DNA of 64,000 nucleotides from Oxyruncus cristatus (GCA_013399855.1 VXAY01000169.1:979481-1043480); one strand, 5' to 3'; positions 42,717-54,525 are shown, counted from the stretch's first letter. The notes: generated by a model from the letters alone, not told the origin. Numbers and translations are program-made.

Positions 42717-42801
42717 TTTACCTTGTGGAGGGGAGCACTTTCTAGAAAGACCCTGCTTCAGTTCAACTCTGCTGAGACCACTGGAGCACAGCAGGGATGG
42801 G
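42717..42801 (+). other. candidate exon (weak)
   Basis: The acceptor CCCTTTTTCCTTTTCAG and donor ATGGG/GTAGGT bound an 85-base block open for 28 codons (FTLWRGALSRKTLLQFN). The frame simply runs on into a CR1 fragment downstream, which lowers belief that it is coding. Confidence 0.13.
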
Positions 42802-42882
42802 GTAGGTCCACCATTCCTTGGGGGAGAATGAGGCCACTTCAACGTCCCTGGGGAAAGCTGGGATGTGGCTGCTGGTGGGCCT

Positions 42883-42978
42883 GGAATCATGGAATCATAG
42901 AATCCTGGAATGGTTCAAGTTGGAAGGGACCTTAAAGATCATCTTGTTCTGACCCCTGCAGCCAAGGGCAGGAACACC
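42883..42978 (-). mobile_element. CR1 LINE 3' end, well preserved
   Basis: GGAATCATGGAATCATAGAA, TCCTGGAATGGTTCAAGTTG and GAAGGGACCTTAAAGATCAT form the canonical reverse-complement CR1 terminus with its tandem octamers. It is truncated after the 'accccctgcagccaagggcagg' segment. Confidence 0.9.
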
Positions 42979-42989
42979 TGGGATGAGCA

Positions 42990-45180
42990 AAGTAATAAAT
43001 TGCTCATCATCTCCCAGGTGATGATCCCAAAAGGAGAATGGATGTGCCTGAAAGAGACTTGTCACACTTATTTCATCTCTTGCACCCCTTGAAAAATATT
43101 TGCACTAAGAGATGTCTTTGTTTCAAGAAATAATAAAGCTGGGCAGCTTGCAAGCCGCGTGCCTGCCTTCTCCCTGGTGTTCCTGTGCTTGGCAATGCCT
43201 TTGCTTTTGCTGGAGGAGTGTGGATTTATTTTTTAACTCTTGCTGCTCTGTGAAAGTAGGAGAGCACGCAGAGAATGAACAGTTCTGGAATCTGCAGGTA
43301 GGCAGGGGGTGCACACCAGTCCTCTTGTTTAATCTTGGGTGCTGAAGGTGATCAGAGCATTTTATACAGACCTTTATCTGTTGGCAGCTTAATTAACTAA
43401 TGGTCCTAGAAAGCTCTTACAGAACAATTGATTTTTTTCACTTCAGTGTCGTTATCTCTGTCCTGTTGGCACCCAGGCGGCTGTGCAGGCTTTCTTGGGT
43501 GCTGAAAGCCGGTCGTGGCTTCCTTTCCCAACTCTGCTTTTTATCCATAGGTTTTTGGATTAGAGATTTAGCTTCAGAGAGAATAAAATCCTCTCTGTCT
43601 GTCGCTGTGTGGGGAGCACGTGGCTGCAGCTGTAACAGCCTCGGAGTATGAATGGCACAGGGCAAGGGAAACATGATCAGCATTGTTCCATTGCTGCCTT
43701 GCCTCGCTGTCTGTGCTCCACACCTGACCCGAGGACACACGTGAGAGCACTGCAAGATGTTCAGCCCCTCATCATGTTGTGTCTTTTCCTTGCCTCTGGC
43801 CTGAACCCAGGCCTTTTGGTTACTAGTTCTTGCAGTTTTGCTGGTAGCCCTCCCGGTGATAGACGTCACGTTGAACTCCCGTGTCGTGGGTGCATGTGAC
43901 AGGGAGAATCACAGCCCTTATTTTAATAAAGCTTAATTCTCCTGCCTCCGTGAAAATATCAATGTAAGGAGACAAAGCCGAGCCCTCGGGTCTAGATATG
44001 AGAAGGTAGGGGAAGATCTCCCCCTGGGCTGTGTGTGTTTAAGCCCTTTCCCAGTGCAGGGATGTGGGCTCCTGGGATTGTTGGATTCGCTGAGACTGCT
44101 GCAACAGGGATTGCTGGGGTGAACTGGGATTTGATGAGAATTGAAGCTGGCTGTGAAAAAAAAAAAATTACCTGAATCCTCCTCCAGCTTCATACTAAGT
44201 TGGGTTTTGAATCATCTTTGCCAAGGGCAGAAGAAATTCATAATGGCAACTAGGGCCAGAGCAAACAGCTCTGGTGGAGGTCCTCCCCTTCTCCCATCCC
44301 TCCAGCTCCCCCAGACACCTGCTCATTCCCCCTTCCATCCACCCATCAACCCAGTGGCTCATCATCTGGCCAGTTAAGCACATCCACCTGTGGTCCCTCT
44401 CTCTGTCCCCATTCCCTTCCTACAGCATCCGTGATCCTCTGGCATCATGGCAGACTATTTTCTGGAGCTGAGGGTGGTTGGGCCAGCCCTTACTGCATCT
44501 GGTGCTCTGCAGCAGAGGAAACTAATTCTCTTTTATTAAGGCACGATGAAATAGGCCAGCAGACATGGTGGCATCTCCATGCAGATGAGACTGGGGTCCT
44601 TCAAGCCTGGAAGTGAGCTGAACCATTCCCTTTGCCCACACAGACTCTGGGATAATCAACACTGACTTTTTTACGTGTTTTAGCAGCTTGGTGGGTTCTT
44701 CTGTGCTGCTGGTGGTTGGGGAGATGATGTTGCTTTGTTTGAAACCCGGAAGGGGTCATTAAATCAGTTTGGCTTCCTGTATGGCTGGGTGAGAGCGTCC
44801 CAGAAATGTAATAGGCTGCTTTCATGGGCAGCAGCTCGTGCTTGATATTTATAGAGAAACGGTGAGAAGACCCTCTTTCTTAGTCCCTCCTGCTGTTCTC
44901 TAGCTAGGGCTGAGCCTTGCTGTTAATAAGTGAAGTGCAGACATCTCTTCATAGTAAAGGCAAAAAAAAGAAAAAAGAAAAAAAAAAAGAACCTTTTGCT
45001 TTCCTTCCCATCTTGTCAGGAGCACCCTGCTGTGCCCCTCGGCTTTCTTCCCATCTCACAGAGGGAACGGATTCTCTCTCTCGGCTGTGCTCCTCACTGG
45101 AGCACTGGTTGCTGAGCACGTCCGTGCAGCCATACCGTATCACTTGAGCTGGCACAAAGCAAAGGGCAGTGGTGTGGGGG
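42990..45180. other. unassigned sequence
   Basis: No gene recognised. Two similar phrases (CTTGGGTGCTGAA) occur at about 43335 and 43495 without further similarity. A12 lies at 44156-44167. Confidence 0.35.
44962..44989. repeat. A-rich tract
   Basis: Runs of 6-12 A separated by single G over 28 bases. Confidence 0.9.
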
Positions 45181-45184
45181 GAAG

Positions 45185-45310
45185 AGAGGGGATTTGGAAG
45201 GCCTGGGGTTAAGTCTGGGTTGTGTTTTGGATTTAGTGCACAGCCTTGGAAAAATCACTCCTGTGCATCGGCTCTCTACCTGTAAGCATCAGCGTGGTCT
45301 GCCCAACTTC
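45185..45310 (+). mobile_element. MIR-like SINE remnant
   Basis: GGCCTGGGGTTAAGTCTGGG, then GCACAGCCTTGGAAAAATCA, CTCCTGTGCATCGGCTCTCT and ACCTGTAAGCATC parallel the MIR order (tRNA-like 'gggttcgaatcctgg', 'ccttgggcaaatcactt', 'ctctgtgcctcagtttcc', 'atctgtaaaatg'). Diverged but collinear. Confidence 0.42.
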
Positions 45311-45399
45311 TTCAGTATATTAAATGGTCCTCGTGTGTTGCTTTTAACCATATTCCATCCACGGAGGAAAATATGTGGGTGTTGAAGCAAAGGTCACTT

Positions 45400-47225
45400 T
45401 GAAGCTGAGCCTCAGCCATTTGTGTTTCTCAGGTGCTTTCAGTAATATGACCCATGCTTTATGTTACAGGCTGCAAATACTGCAAAAGGCTATTTTGAGC
45501 CCTGCTAGCTTTAATTGAGATCCAGGCTCCTACTACTAGTCCTTGCAAAACGAGCCTGACACCCTGCACTCTGTCGTTCTAGTGAAAAAATGGGTTTCTT
45601 GAGCTTTTCCACTGTGCTTTGGAGAGACATTTGTGGTCTGAGGTGTCACCTAGAGAACAGGGGCCCTGGCCCTGCAGGGCTTGTTGGATGTGTGTCAGAA
45701 TTCTGCTTTCGTTTTCTCTCTGGAAAATCAGTGGCCACGCAAGAAACGCCGCTGAGAAATTGCTCGGTTAAAAATTCGGAGGGACGCTCTGTGGCAAGCC
45801 CATGGGAGAATCCATTTCCCAGGGCTCCTCCTGTCTGCAGGGGCTATTAGGAAATTCATTTATTCTGCCTGAAGTCTGCGGGTTTATAAACACGGGCTCT
45901 TTTCTTCAGCTGAGTTGAAAGGAACAACTTCCATTTGATTTCCTTTGGGACTGGCGCTGGCTGTCTCAATCACTCAGTTTAGGAGTGCAGCAGTGGGGAG
46001 AAGAGGGGAGGTGGGAGAGCCAGGGGAGCACTGAGAGGGTCTTGGTTTGGACTAGGAAAACCTGCATGGTGGCAAGGGTGGGTAGAAAAATCTCATGATT
46101 AAACTTATGATGCTGCTGCAGCACGGAAGGATTAGCCCCATTAGAACTCTCACTGCAGCATCCCTGGTGTAGGTGGGTGGATGAGGAAGGGGCTGAGGAC
46201 TTGATTGGGCTTTTAGGCTTAGCTGAACTACTCAGCTTGGGAAGGTGGGGGCAAGGGGCAGCTTTCCCTGGGCTGGTGCAACACCCAGAAGAAAACACTG
46301 GCATTTCTGGGGCCTCTGAATGTCACCAGTATGTTGAAGATGGCTTTGAGCTCATGGCTGAGAGATTCTACCACAGTGGAAACCCACAGTGTCTGAGAGG
46401 TTGCAGAACTGAGGCTGGAGAAAACATGTGGGATGGCTTCTATTTCCATTTTCATTTTCCTATGCCATACTCTGGAAGATTCAAATACTCTTGGGACCTG
46501 TTCAGGTCTGAGGCTTCTCAGTCAGTCTGTAGCTGGCGGGGACACTTTCACCTTGCAGGAGGATTGAAAGGCTTTTCACTGGAGCTCCTGCACAGGGATC
46601 GAAGGGTTGTGCTCCCTGGCTTGTGAGACAGAATGACTGCAGTTGCTGTGAGAGGGCAGGAAATCATCTCTGTAAAGCTGTCCAGAAAGCCTTGAATTCA
46701 GGTACAAGCCTCATGTTTATAGGAACATAAAAGGAACCATGGAAACTAAATGTGGGTCAGAGCACCCGCAAATAGAAAAATCAGAGGGATTGCAGAGTTA
46801 CCTTAATTTCTGCGCCTTTGGATTCGTTGTGCTGGTTTCAAACCAGCCTGGGCTTCTAGGCTTCGGGATCCATAGGAGGAAGGAATTTTCTGGGGAAGGC
46901 AGTGAGCAAAAGACCTCATCTAAATGCTGTTCCACGAGGGTCATGCTGCTCAGTGGTACGTGAGATGTGCTGGCTGTGACGTTCCCGTTGAGCCCCAAGG
47001 GAGGTCAGGTGCCTGGAGATGAATGAGGAGCCTTACACGCATTGTTGACATGGAACTTAAACTTTGCTTCCTCCCATTCCCTTTTCCTAGAGGATTACTC
47101 TGTGCAGCTCGGCGTGCCCTCCCGGGCCCTGCGCAGTGATTCAGCTGCTCTGCAGTCCCCAGCTTCATCACGGGGAAGCTTCTTCACCTAGCTGCTGCCA
47201 GCATGCTTTTGGCGACCCTGGGTGT
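45400..47225. other. unassigned sequence
   Basis: No recognised gene or repeat. A 149-codon plus frame (46177-46626) and its minus-strand overlap lack family resemblance and splice support. Confidence 0.35.
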
Positions 47226-47229
47226 CCTG

Positions 47230-47510
47230 TCAGCTGTTACAGGCCATTAAAGGATTTGTTTCTCGGTGTATGAAAAGGCTTAATTCAATTCTCATTCTCT
47301 CCTGGCATTCCTCGGAGGTGAGCGCGTCCCCTCGGCTTGAATCCTCCAGTGCCGCTAATTGACTTGAAAGTAGCTCGTGTCTCCTTGGAAATGTCACCCA
47401 GCCCTTTTCAAGTGCAATTCCAGGCAATCAGGATCAATATGTTTCCTTAGCTAAGGGTATTAGCACATGACTGACAGCCCTGCGGCATTAGCTTATTCAT
47501 ATGGACTTCC
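47230..47510. promoter_or_regulatory. candidate conserved non-coding element
   Basis: GCCATTAAAGGATTTG, GGCTTAATTCAATTCTC, CCGCTAATTGACTTG, GCAATCAGGATCAATATG and GCATTAGCTTATTCATATGG combine with retained CpG (GAGCGCGTCCCCTCGG) over 280 bases, with no repeat identity. Regulatory role inferred. Confidence 0.33.
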
Positions 47511-47974
47511 AGATGCTCATTTTTCTTCCCTGTCTCAGCTCCAGTCCCAGTAAGGAGGGAAAGAGCTTGGAGCGGAGCCATGCCGTGAGCTGCAGTTGTT
47601 CACAGAGCACAGGTGCTGCCTCTCCCACCCCTGCTCGGAATCCATAGGGTGCTCTCATCCCCTGTCTCTCAGGCGAAGTCAAACTGCATCGCCCCATCCA
47701 CTTGTTCGTCCCATCACGGCCTCGAGATGTTCCAGAAAGGAATATATTTTGGCAGCACCTTTGCACGGAGAGTATGGTCAGTGAAACTATCCCCCCTCGG
47801 GTCCCAGCCCCCTCGTGCTGCCAGGGAGGCTGTGGTCTGCAGCAGAGGATTCCCCTTGCTTTTCCTCATTGTGTGGCAATGATGGCATGGTCCTGGTGAC
47901 CAAAACATTTGGGCTTTCATTACGTTTTTCATCGAGCAGACATTCTTGTGCTTTCTTGCCTCAGAAATGTTTGT

Positions 47975-48065
47975 GAATTCATCTTCCCAGCACCCTGTGA
48001 GGAAGGGGAGTGCTGCTCTCTCTGCTCAGAGATAGGGGGTGAAAGCACTGCGAAATGAATTTAGA
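47975..48065 (-). mobile_element. MIR/L2-like remnant
   Basis: CAGCACCCTGTGAGGAAGGG then CTGCTCAGAGATAGGGGGTG resembles 'caaccctgtgaggtaggtact... tacagatgaggaaactgag', the reverse complement of an old SINE/LINE end. Tentative. Confidence 0.3.
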
Positions 48066-48879
48066 GGAGCTTATGAAAGCACTTGAGGCAGTGCTTCTGT
48101 GAGTGAATTTAATCTGAGCCCAGGTGCCCTCTGCTTTTCTTGCCTCCCTTTCAATAAAGCTGCCACGTACCAGCTCTGCTCCTCTGGAAGTACTTCCCAC
48201 CCCTTCTGCACCCCACCTGTGCTTCTTTCCTTGGGAAGCAGAGTGGAACCTACCCCCCACTTTGGGAAGCACTGACTTCAGAGGACTTAGAAGCAACAAC
48301 TCAGAAACAGATCATAGAATATTTCAGCCTTTCAAAGGAAGAAACGGAGATGCTGAGAGACCAAGAGTCATGTCCTAGGTGAGATGACATTTCTCAGACT
48401 CGACTCTTCTGGTTGCCTCCCACCCTGCCCTGCAGCTAGTGGTGCTCCCAGCTCTCCGAGAGCTGCTCCCTGGCTTTGGCACTTGTTAGAGCCTCAAGGA
48501 AAAAAAAAACACCTGAAGTTGGCTCCCAAGAGGCAAATTTAACATACAGAGGAACAAGGTGTGCTGCACTGGAGTGCTGGGAAAACTTTGAGGGCTTCTC
48601 TGCCACGCTGCGAATTCGAGCACGGGGCTGGTGATGGCACGTCATGTGCTGCCGCCTGGGATTTGTAACTGCTCCAGAGGCAGAGGTGGGGAATCTGTGT
48701 CAGGGAGCTGCTGGGAGCACGATCCCGAAAGGCACATCAAGAGACGGACGAGAAAGCCTGGAAGTTTTGGTCGGCGAGGCTGCCTGGCTACCTGCGGGTG
48801 TGTTTGAATGCTGAATTCCTCGGAAGTGAGCCAGGAAGGAGTTAACGTGCCCTGCGAGACAGCCAGAAGGAGTGCATCC

Positions 48880-49200
48880 GAAACTCCGGCAATCAGAGGC
48901 AAGCAACAATTATTAACGCCTCGGCATTTAATGTGGCAGATCGCTTACGCCCCCAGTTACATCGTGTGCTCAGTTCCAGCGTTCTCGCACTTGTCAGTCA
49001 GCAGGTCCATAGATCATGGCGACCTTAGCATCGTGTCAAGGGGCTTCACTCCATCAGGGATAATGAGCGTCTCCCACCGGCTCCTTCCCATCATTCATTT
49101 GGGATCCAGAAGTTCATCATGCAAATGACAAACAATGTTAATTTTCTGCAAATAATTCCTCCAGATGTCCGCAGGATTCCAACACTCCTTACCCAGAACA
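48880..49200. promoter_or_regulatory. strong candidate enhancer with octamer and SOX-like sites
   Basis: A perfect octamer ATGCAAAT (49119-49126) is followed five bases later by AACAATG (49131-49137, SOX-like) and ten bases further by TGCAAATAATT (49147-49157). Upstream are retained CpGs (TTAACGCCTCGGC, CAGATCGCTTACGCCC, CATCGTGTGCTC, GGCGACC). No repeat identity and no coding signal. Closely spaced POU and SOX words are typical of neural or stem-cell enhancers, which is established motif knowledge; function here is inference. Confidence 0.4.
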
Positions 49201-49299
49201 GTAAAATATGTTTGTCTTCCTCCCTATAATTCATCACCAGGCACACAAATCTCCCCAAAGTCTCCATAAACAAAGCAGGAAGCAGAGTGCAGAGGATAA

Positions 49300-50800
49300 T
49301 AGTTCACTGCAGACATGTCTTCTAGACTCACCATGCTACATGAGCGGTGGAAGAGGTCCAGAAGTTTCTTCTCATGTGAGCTGACTTTGACTGCAATTAG
49401 TCCTGCAAAGTACAGTGAGTGTGATGGTCTGAGCCAAGCCTCGCAGAAACACAAGTCAGTGAGTGAGCAGAAACTCAGGAGGAATTTTTCTGGGCTTAAA
49501 ATCTAGGTCTGGCATGCTGGAATGGCTCGATCTGGAGTGAAACCTGCTGCAAAAAACCTTGTCTGCATCACTAGGGGACTCTCCATCAGATCCATGCTTT
49601 ATCATGGATCTGTATCACGCTGTGTTTTCTGATGAGTCCTAAAGCAAATAGCCAGAGTTTGGTTCCTCCAAGCGTTTCTCAGCTCCCTGGAGTCCAGATG
49701 CAGCCAAAGATACATGAAGAGCTCAAATCTATGGAGGTTTGGGCCACGGAGCACAAGAAGTAGTTTTGGCTTGGACAAACTTGGAGATACGATACAAGAA
49801 TTGGCTCCAGCCAGTGTATCTGGAACAGAGCACGCCCAAGATGAGGCAGACAGAAAAATGCCTATATTTTTGACTCACAGCAGAGGTCAGCAGGCAGCCA
49901 GGACCCAGATCCAAGGAGGGTGGCAAAAATCCCATTTCCAAGTAAAGTTCAGCAGAATTTGAGGGCACCCAGGTTGGCCTTAGGCTTGAAAGGCTCTGTT
50001 TGGTTTTATTTGGTTGTATATATAGAAGTATTACTCTTGATTTGGTTGGGTCTGTAGAAGTGTATGTACTGTTTTATTTTGCTGGACATGGACAAAAGGA
50101 AGGACATCCCAAAACCCTTCCTCCTCCAGCTGCTGAGAGCCCCCAGCCACGTGCTCCTGCCTTCTGTTGGCACCCATGTTCTATTAGAGTCAACCTGCAG
50201 GGCTCAATCCTGAGCTACAGCATGGAAAAGGCCTCATCTTGGAGCAAGACTTGCGTGTGCCGGAGGTGAGAGCATCCCAAACTCCACGGGAGGTCTTGCG
50301 AGGGCACGGCTGGGCAGGGTGGGTGAGTCACCTTACAGAGGACGAGTGGGTATTGTTGCTCTGCTCTCTGGTTTTCCACCCCTCCAGCAGGCTCAGCTTT
50401 GCTGTGGATTTTTCCTCTCCGTTCCCCATCTCCTGCCAGCCCTGGAAGCACGTGCCCGCTGCCCCCCTCGTTGACCTTTTCGCACTGGAAGGGTTTTTAA
50501 AGGTCCCTCTGAGCAGCAGCTGCTGTGTGGCTTTTGTTTTTTCGGTGTTTTTTATGATGGGCTGGAAATTAATTTCTTTTCCACTGGCGTTGGACTATCC
50601 ATTCCCCACGTCACAGTGCAGAATGAGCTCGTAACTCTCTCGACTGCCTCGTGGCTGAGTTATGGGGTCTTCTGCAGCGTAGCCCAAAGGGTTTAATTTA
50701 ACAGTGGATGTTTGAAGAAAGCAATGGAGTTCTGACAAGTGTATGGTGCTTTTGCTGTGTACACTTGGAAAGCTTTTTTTTAATGTTTGACTGAAAGGTT
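49300..50800. other. unassigned sequence
   Basis: No gene, repeat or motif cluster recognised. Short overlapping frames only. Confidence 0.35.
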
Positions 50801-50809
50801 CCTTGTTTT

Positions 50810-51170
50810 AAATTAAGCTCAGGACTTCTTGTCCTTTCCACAGGTAGGATTGGTTTTGGGGTTTTTTTCCCTTTCCTTTTTGTTTGCCTGAAGACTGTAA
50901 CCACGTCCCCATCCTCTCTTTGCTCAGCATCAGAAATGCTTTCCATCCTTCTTTGCCAGCCATCTCCTATAGATTTCCAGTCACTGTTGTCTGTCTCCTC
51001 TGGACTGTCTCCAATTGTTCACGCCGTCTGGGAGATCAGCATCCCAAACTGGGCAACATGTTCCAGCCGGGAACCGTAACAGTGCAGAAAGCACGTGAGG
51101 GTAATTTGGACTTAGTCACACATGACATCGTCTTTGTGCTTTGATCCTGGTTGCCCTTGGCGTGATCTTG
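50810..51170 (-). mobile_element. ancient CR1/L3-like LINE fragment
   Basis: AGGACTTCTTGTCCTTTCCA, CCTCTGGACTGTCTCCAATT, GGGAGATCAGCATCCCAAAC, TGGGCAACATGTTCCAGCCG and CAGTGCAGAAAGCACG follow the reverse-complement order 'cctctggactctctccagt... gtggtgcccagaactggacacaatactccag... agtgcagagtagag'. Strongly diverged, so an older layer than the other CR1 copies. Confidence 0.52.
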
Positions 51171-52007
51171 AGCCTGTTCTGGGGCAAGTGGGGTGAAGTG
51201 TTTCAGTTACTGTCTGGGCCACCTGTTGTGGTCTCCTTGTCACCATACATGGGCACTAATAAGGCCATCTGTCGTAGGAACCTGCGTCTCGGATCAGGGA
51301 TGCTCGGGTGAGCTAATATGAAAGGACAAAAAACACTGGCTGCTCGCAGGAGCTGGAGCTCTTTAACACCCCCCCTGCAGATGCTCCTCCACATACTTCC
51401 CTTCATGAGACTGTTTTAATGTGCCTGTTAAAGTGCATGCTGTGCTGAGCCCCACCTCAGATGATTTGCCATGGCTTTCCCAAGTGTCTGTGTGCAGCCG
51501 GATCGATGCCACGCAGGTTGCTTGTCTTGCACGTCCAGAGACTGGAGGAGGCACCAGTGACTTGGATTTAAAACCCTGGATGAGGTATGGTTTGAGGTCA
51601 GTCCCTGGCCATGCCACTGGTCCCTTTGCTGCCTGTTTCATGTTCCTTCTCTATGGGAAGCAATCGGTGATGTTGTGTCCACTGGAGCACTCTTCTCCTC
51701 ACAGAACTGTGGAGGAGCCATGGGGAAAGAAACCAGGTCCTTGTTCTTTCCTCATCCCTAGCTCTGCCTTTGTCATTTCCCCTTACAGTCATCAGCTGAC
51801 TCATGTTCTTTTAAGGCCCAGCTTGTTTTTGGTCCCCTTAATGAGTAATAACATCTTAGTGACACTGTCCCACGGCTTTGTGCCTTGCAGGGCAGCACCT
51901 AGTCCTGTGGTGTTTGCTCAGTTGAATGGGTCACTAGTTTCACTGGACTTGCATAAAGGACATGATATGGATCTGAGGGGCTGGGCTCTTGCAAGAGGGT
52001 GATTACA

Positions 52008-52428
52008 GACTCACAGAATCATTTGGATTGCAAAGGACCTCTAAGATCATCAAGTCCAGCCATTAAACCAGCACTGCCAAGTCCACAAGAGTCTTGGGGA
52101 CTAAACCATGTCCCCAAGTGACACATCCACATGTTTTTTGGATATTTCTAGGCATGGTGATTTCAACCCTTCCCTGATCAACCTGTTCCAGTGCTTGAAC
52201 ATCCTCTCAGTGGAGAAATTTTTCCTAATATCCAATCAAAACCTCTGCTGGCAAAGCTTGGGGCCATTTCCTCTTGTCCTATCCTTTGTCACCTGACAGA
52301 AGAGACTGACCCCCACCAGGCTACAACCTCCTGTCAGGGAGTGATGAGGTTCCCCCTGAGCCTCCTTTTCTGCAGAGTAAACAATCCCAGCTCTCTCAGC
52401 TGCTCCTCATTGGACTTCTTCCTCCATC
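52008..52428 (-). mobile_element. longest CR1 LINE copy in the window
   Basis: It begins at the 3' terminus (CTCACAGAATCATTTGGATT, GACCTCTAAGATCATCAAGT) and continues through CCAGCACTGCCAAGTCCACA, GACTAAACCATGTCCCCAAG, TTTTTCCTAATATCCAATCA, TTTCCTCTTGTCCTATCCTT and CAGCTCTCTCAGCTGCTCCT. All anchors occur in order over about 420 bases with modest divergence. It lies minus-strand and is 5'-truncated, as usual for CR1. Confidence 0.95.
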
Positions 52429-52439
52429 TTGACTTTGAG

Positions 52440-52545
52440 GTGTGAAGGGCAAAACGGAGGCACCTAGCTGTGAAGCAGGATGGCAAATAAGAGTCGTGAA
52501 CAGGGCAGGATCTGATCCCAGCCTGCCTGCTTGTAAGCCAGCCCA
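52440..52545 (-). mobile_element. MIR-like SINE remnant
   Basis: GGGCAAAACGGAGGCACCTA, GCTGTGAAGCAGGATGGCAA and GGCAGGATCTGATCCCAGCC echo the reverse-complement MIR order ('gaaactgaggcacagag... cacagctagtaagtggcagagc... ggattcgaacccagg'). Abuts the CR1 copy. Confidence 0.35.
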
Positions 52546-52549
52546 GCTG

Positions 52550-53555
52550 GAGGTGGAAGGAAGGGCAGGTCCAGCTGGAAAAGGTGAGTAGGAACCCTCA
52601 ACCTCCTGGGGGAAGGAGGGACTGAGATCCTTGAATTGTTCTCCTCTTGTTCAGGACTGGGCCTAAACTAGAGCATGGATCTGACAAGCCCTGAAGACCT
52701 CACAACGTTCCAGCAGCAGAGGTGGAAATGCAGATTGACTGTGATGCTCTGGTGTAACTCCTCAGGTGATGCTTTGTGTGACCTCCGTCTCAGTGGGAAT
52801 GCCCAGAGACCCTGAGAAATCCTTAGTGTTTCTCAGGATTCACCCCCAAATGAGTAAGTAAATCAGTGTAACTGGCTTACCTTGCAGTGTATTTTAGGCA
52901 ATCATCTCTTTCTGGTGTCACTTGGACGCTGTTTGCTGTCCAAATACTGACAAGTTCCGTGGGACAGCCCCCGTCTCCACCTCAGACGCGTCTCCTGGAG
53001 TCAGGCGATTAGAGGAGACTCTTTTTCATCTAAGTGCTTTTTTTATCTTTCTAATCTGTGGAGGGAGGCTGGCAGATATCATCTTTGAAGGTAAGGAAAA
53101 TGGAGCCAACGTTTTGTATTCCAGAAATCTCATTATTTTCCGACTAATATGCTGATTTTGGATGCTGGGCTTTGGCAGTGACACAGAGGTCATTGCTGAA
53201 CAAAGCAGAAGCAGGTCCATCCTGGAGAAGGCTGCATGGGTAAAATATGCATTTTCTATGGATGGAAAACGTGAATTCTCTGGGTCATGTCAAGGAATGA
53301 AGCATGGTGGGTAATTTCCCTTTGGCTCTGACTTGATGAAAGCCTTTACAAGAGGAAAAAGTGTGTTTTAAGAAGTTACTTGATACTTATCTGTCCACAG
53401 TGCTTTTCCCAGGCTGGATTTGGGGAGGGATTATCTCAGATTTTCATTTAGTTTTGAAATCCTGGGTATTGGTTTTATAAACTAAAACCCCTTCGCAGCA
53501 GGTTGCTTGTTCTGCCTTGTTGTTTTAGCTTGATGCATAGGAAGGAATTTAAATT
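52550..53555. other. unassigned sequence
   Basis: No gene or repeat recognised. Several short frames near 52922-53155 lack splice support. Confidence 0.35.
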
Positions 53556-53559
53556 TCCT

Positions 53560-53725
53560 GAGCGGATGGGGCCCGGGCCTCGCCGGGGCAAATCGGCGTC
53601 GTTCAAATATTTAAAGGCAGATGCATCAATACTGGCAGCTGAGGATCTGGCTTACTTTGATTAAAATCTGATTGAGATTACTCAGCCTTGCCAAGGGACT
53701 TGGATTACCAGTCTATAAAAAGAAG
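53560..53725. promoter_or_regulatory. candidate enhancer with TCF/LEF-like site
   Basis: A CpG-bearing left part (GGGCCTCGCCGGGGC, AAATCGGCGTCGTTC) passes into AT-rich text with AAATATTTAAAGG, ATGCATCAATAC and CTTTGAT at 53655-53661 (TCF/LEF-type core) followed by TAAAATCTGATTGAGATTAC. No repeat identity. Function inferred. Confidence 0.35.
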
Positions 53726-53935
53726 AGGAGGAGAGGAGAGGACATTAAATACAAAAATAATCCAATGAAGGACGTGAAGCTCAACTCACTGCAAATTGAA
53801 CAGTAATGAAAACATCCTCCTTAAGCAGGTGGAGCAGCAGGGCTTGCAGGCAAGCAGTGGGCTTGGAGCTGGGGCTGAGGTAGAAATACTGCTCTTGGGT
53901 TTCTCGTGGGCATGGCCTCATGTTTTAAAGGCAGA

Positions 53936-53963
53936 TTTTTTTTTTTTTTCTTTTTTTTTTTCA
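53936..53963. repeat. T-rich tract
   Basis: T13, C, then T12 and CAAAGG. Formally another splice-acceptor-like tract but without an AG in the right place. Confidence 0.92.
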
Positions 53964-54404
53964 AAGGAGGGCCTCGCTCATTAAAAAATCCCCGAGGAAG
54001 CGTTGCGGGAGGAGATGTGGGTGACAAATCCTTCGGAAAATCCTTGCCTCTGCTTCCTCAGGAGACCTGGGCTAGTGCCAAATCTCGCTAGCAAAGAGGT
54101 GATTGAAGCTGAGGAACAGAAAATCAACTCTTACAGATTTCAGAATGTGAAATGTGCTTTTGTCTTTAGGGCTTCTTACAGGGGTTGAATTTCAAATCTC
54201 TGCTTCCATTGCAGCATTTTTCTCGCCCTGGCTCTTCATTCTTTTTCAAATGTAAAGAGGATTTAAGGGATGTTGTTACGCTGTGGGGTCAGGCTCAATG
54301 GCCAGTGACTGATGGGGACACTGCACCAAGCCCGTTGCTTGCTGGGCCATTTCGGGAGTCTGTCAAACCACTTGGCACCTGTCTGGATTTCCCAAGATTT
54401 CTAC

Positions 54405-54525
54405 TGCTTGTGGTCCCTAAACCCTGGTCTAGTGGAAGGTGTCCCTGCTCATGACAGGAGGATTGGAACTTTAAGGTGATCTTTAAGGTCCCTTCCAACC
54501 CATTCTAGGGTCCTATGATTCCCTG
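54405..54525 (+). mobile_element. CR1 LINE 3' end
   Basis: CCCTGGTCTAGTGGAAGGTG, TCCCTGCTCATGACAGGAGG, GATCTTTAAGGTCCCTTCCA and the terminus TTCTAGGGTCCTATGATTCC match the sense CR1 3' end closely. Confidence 0.92.

Noticed and set aside
43330..43510. Direct repeat of CTTGGGTGCTGAA
   Set aside because: Similarity does not extend beyond 13 bases; probably coincidence.
51421..52002. 193-codon plus-strand open frame
   Set aside because: Ends next to a CR1 copy. No domain and no good splice sites; chance length.
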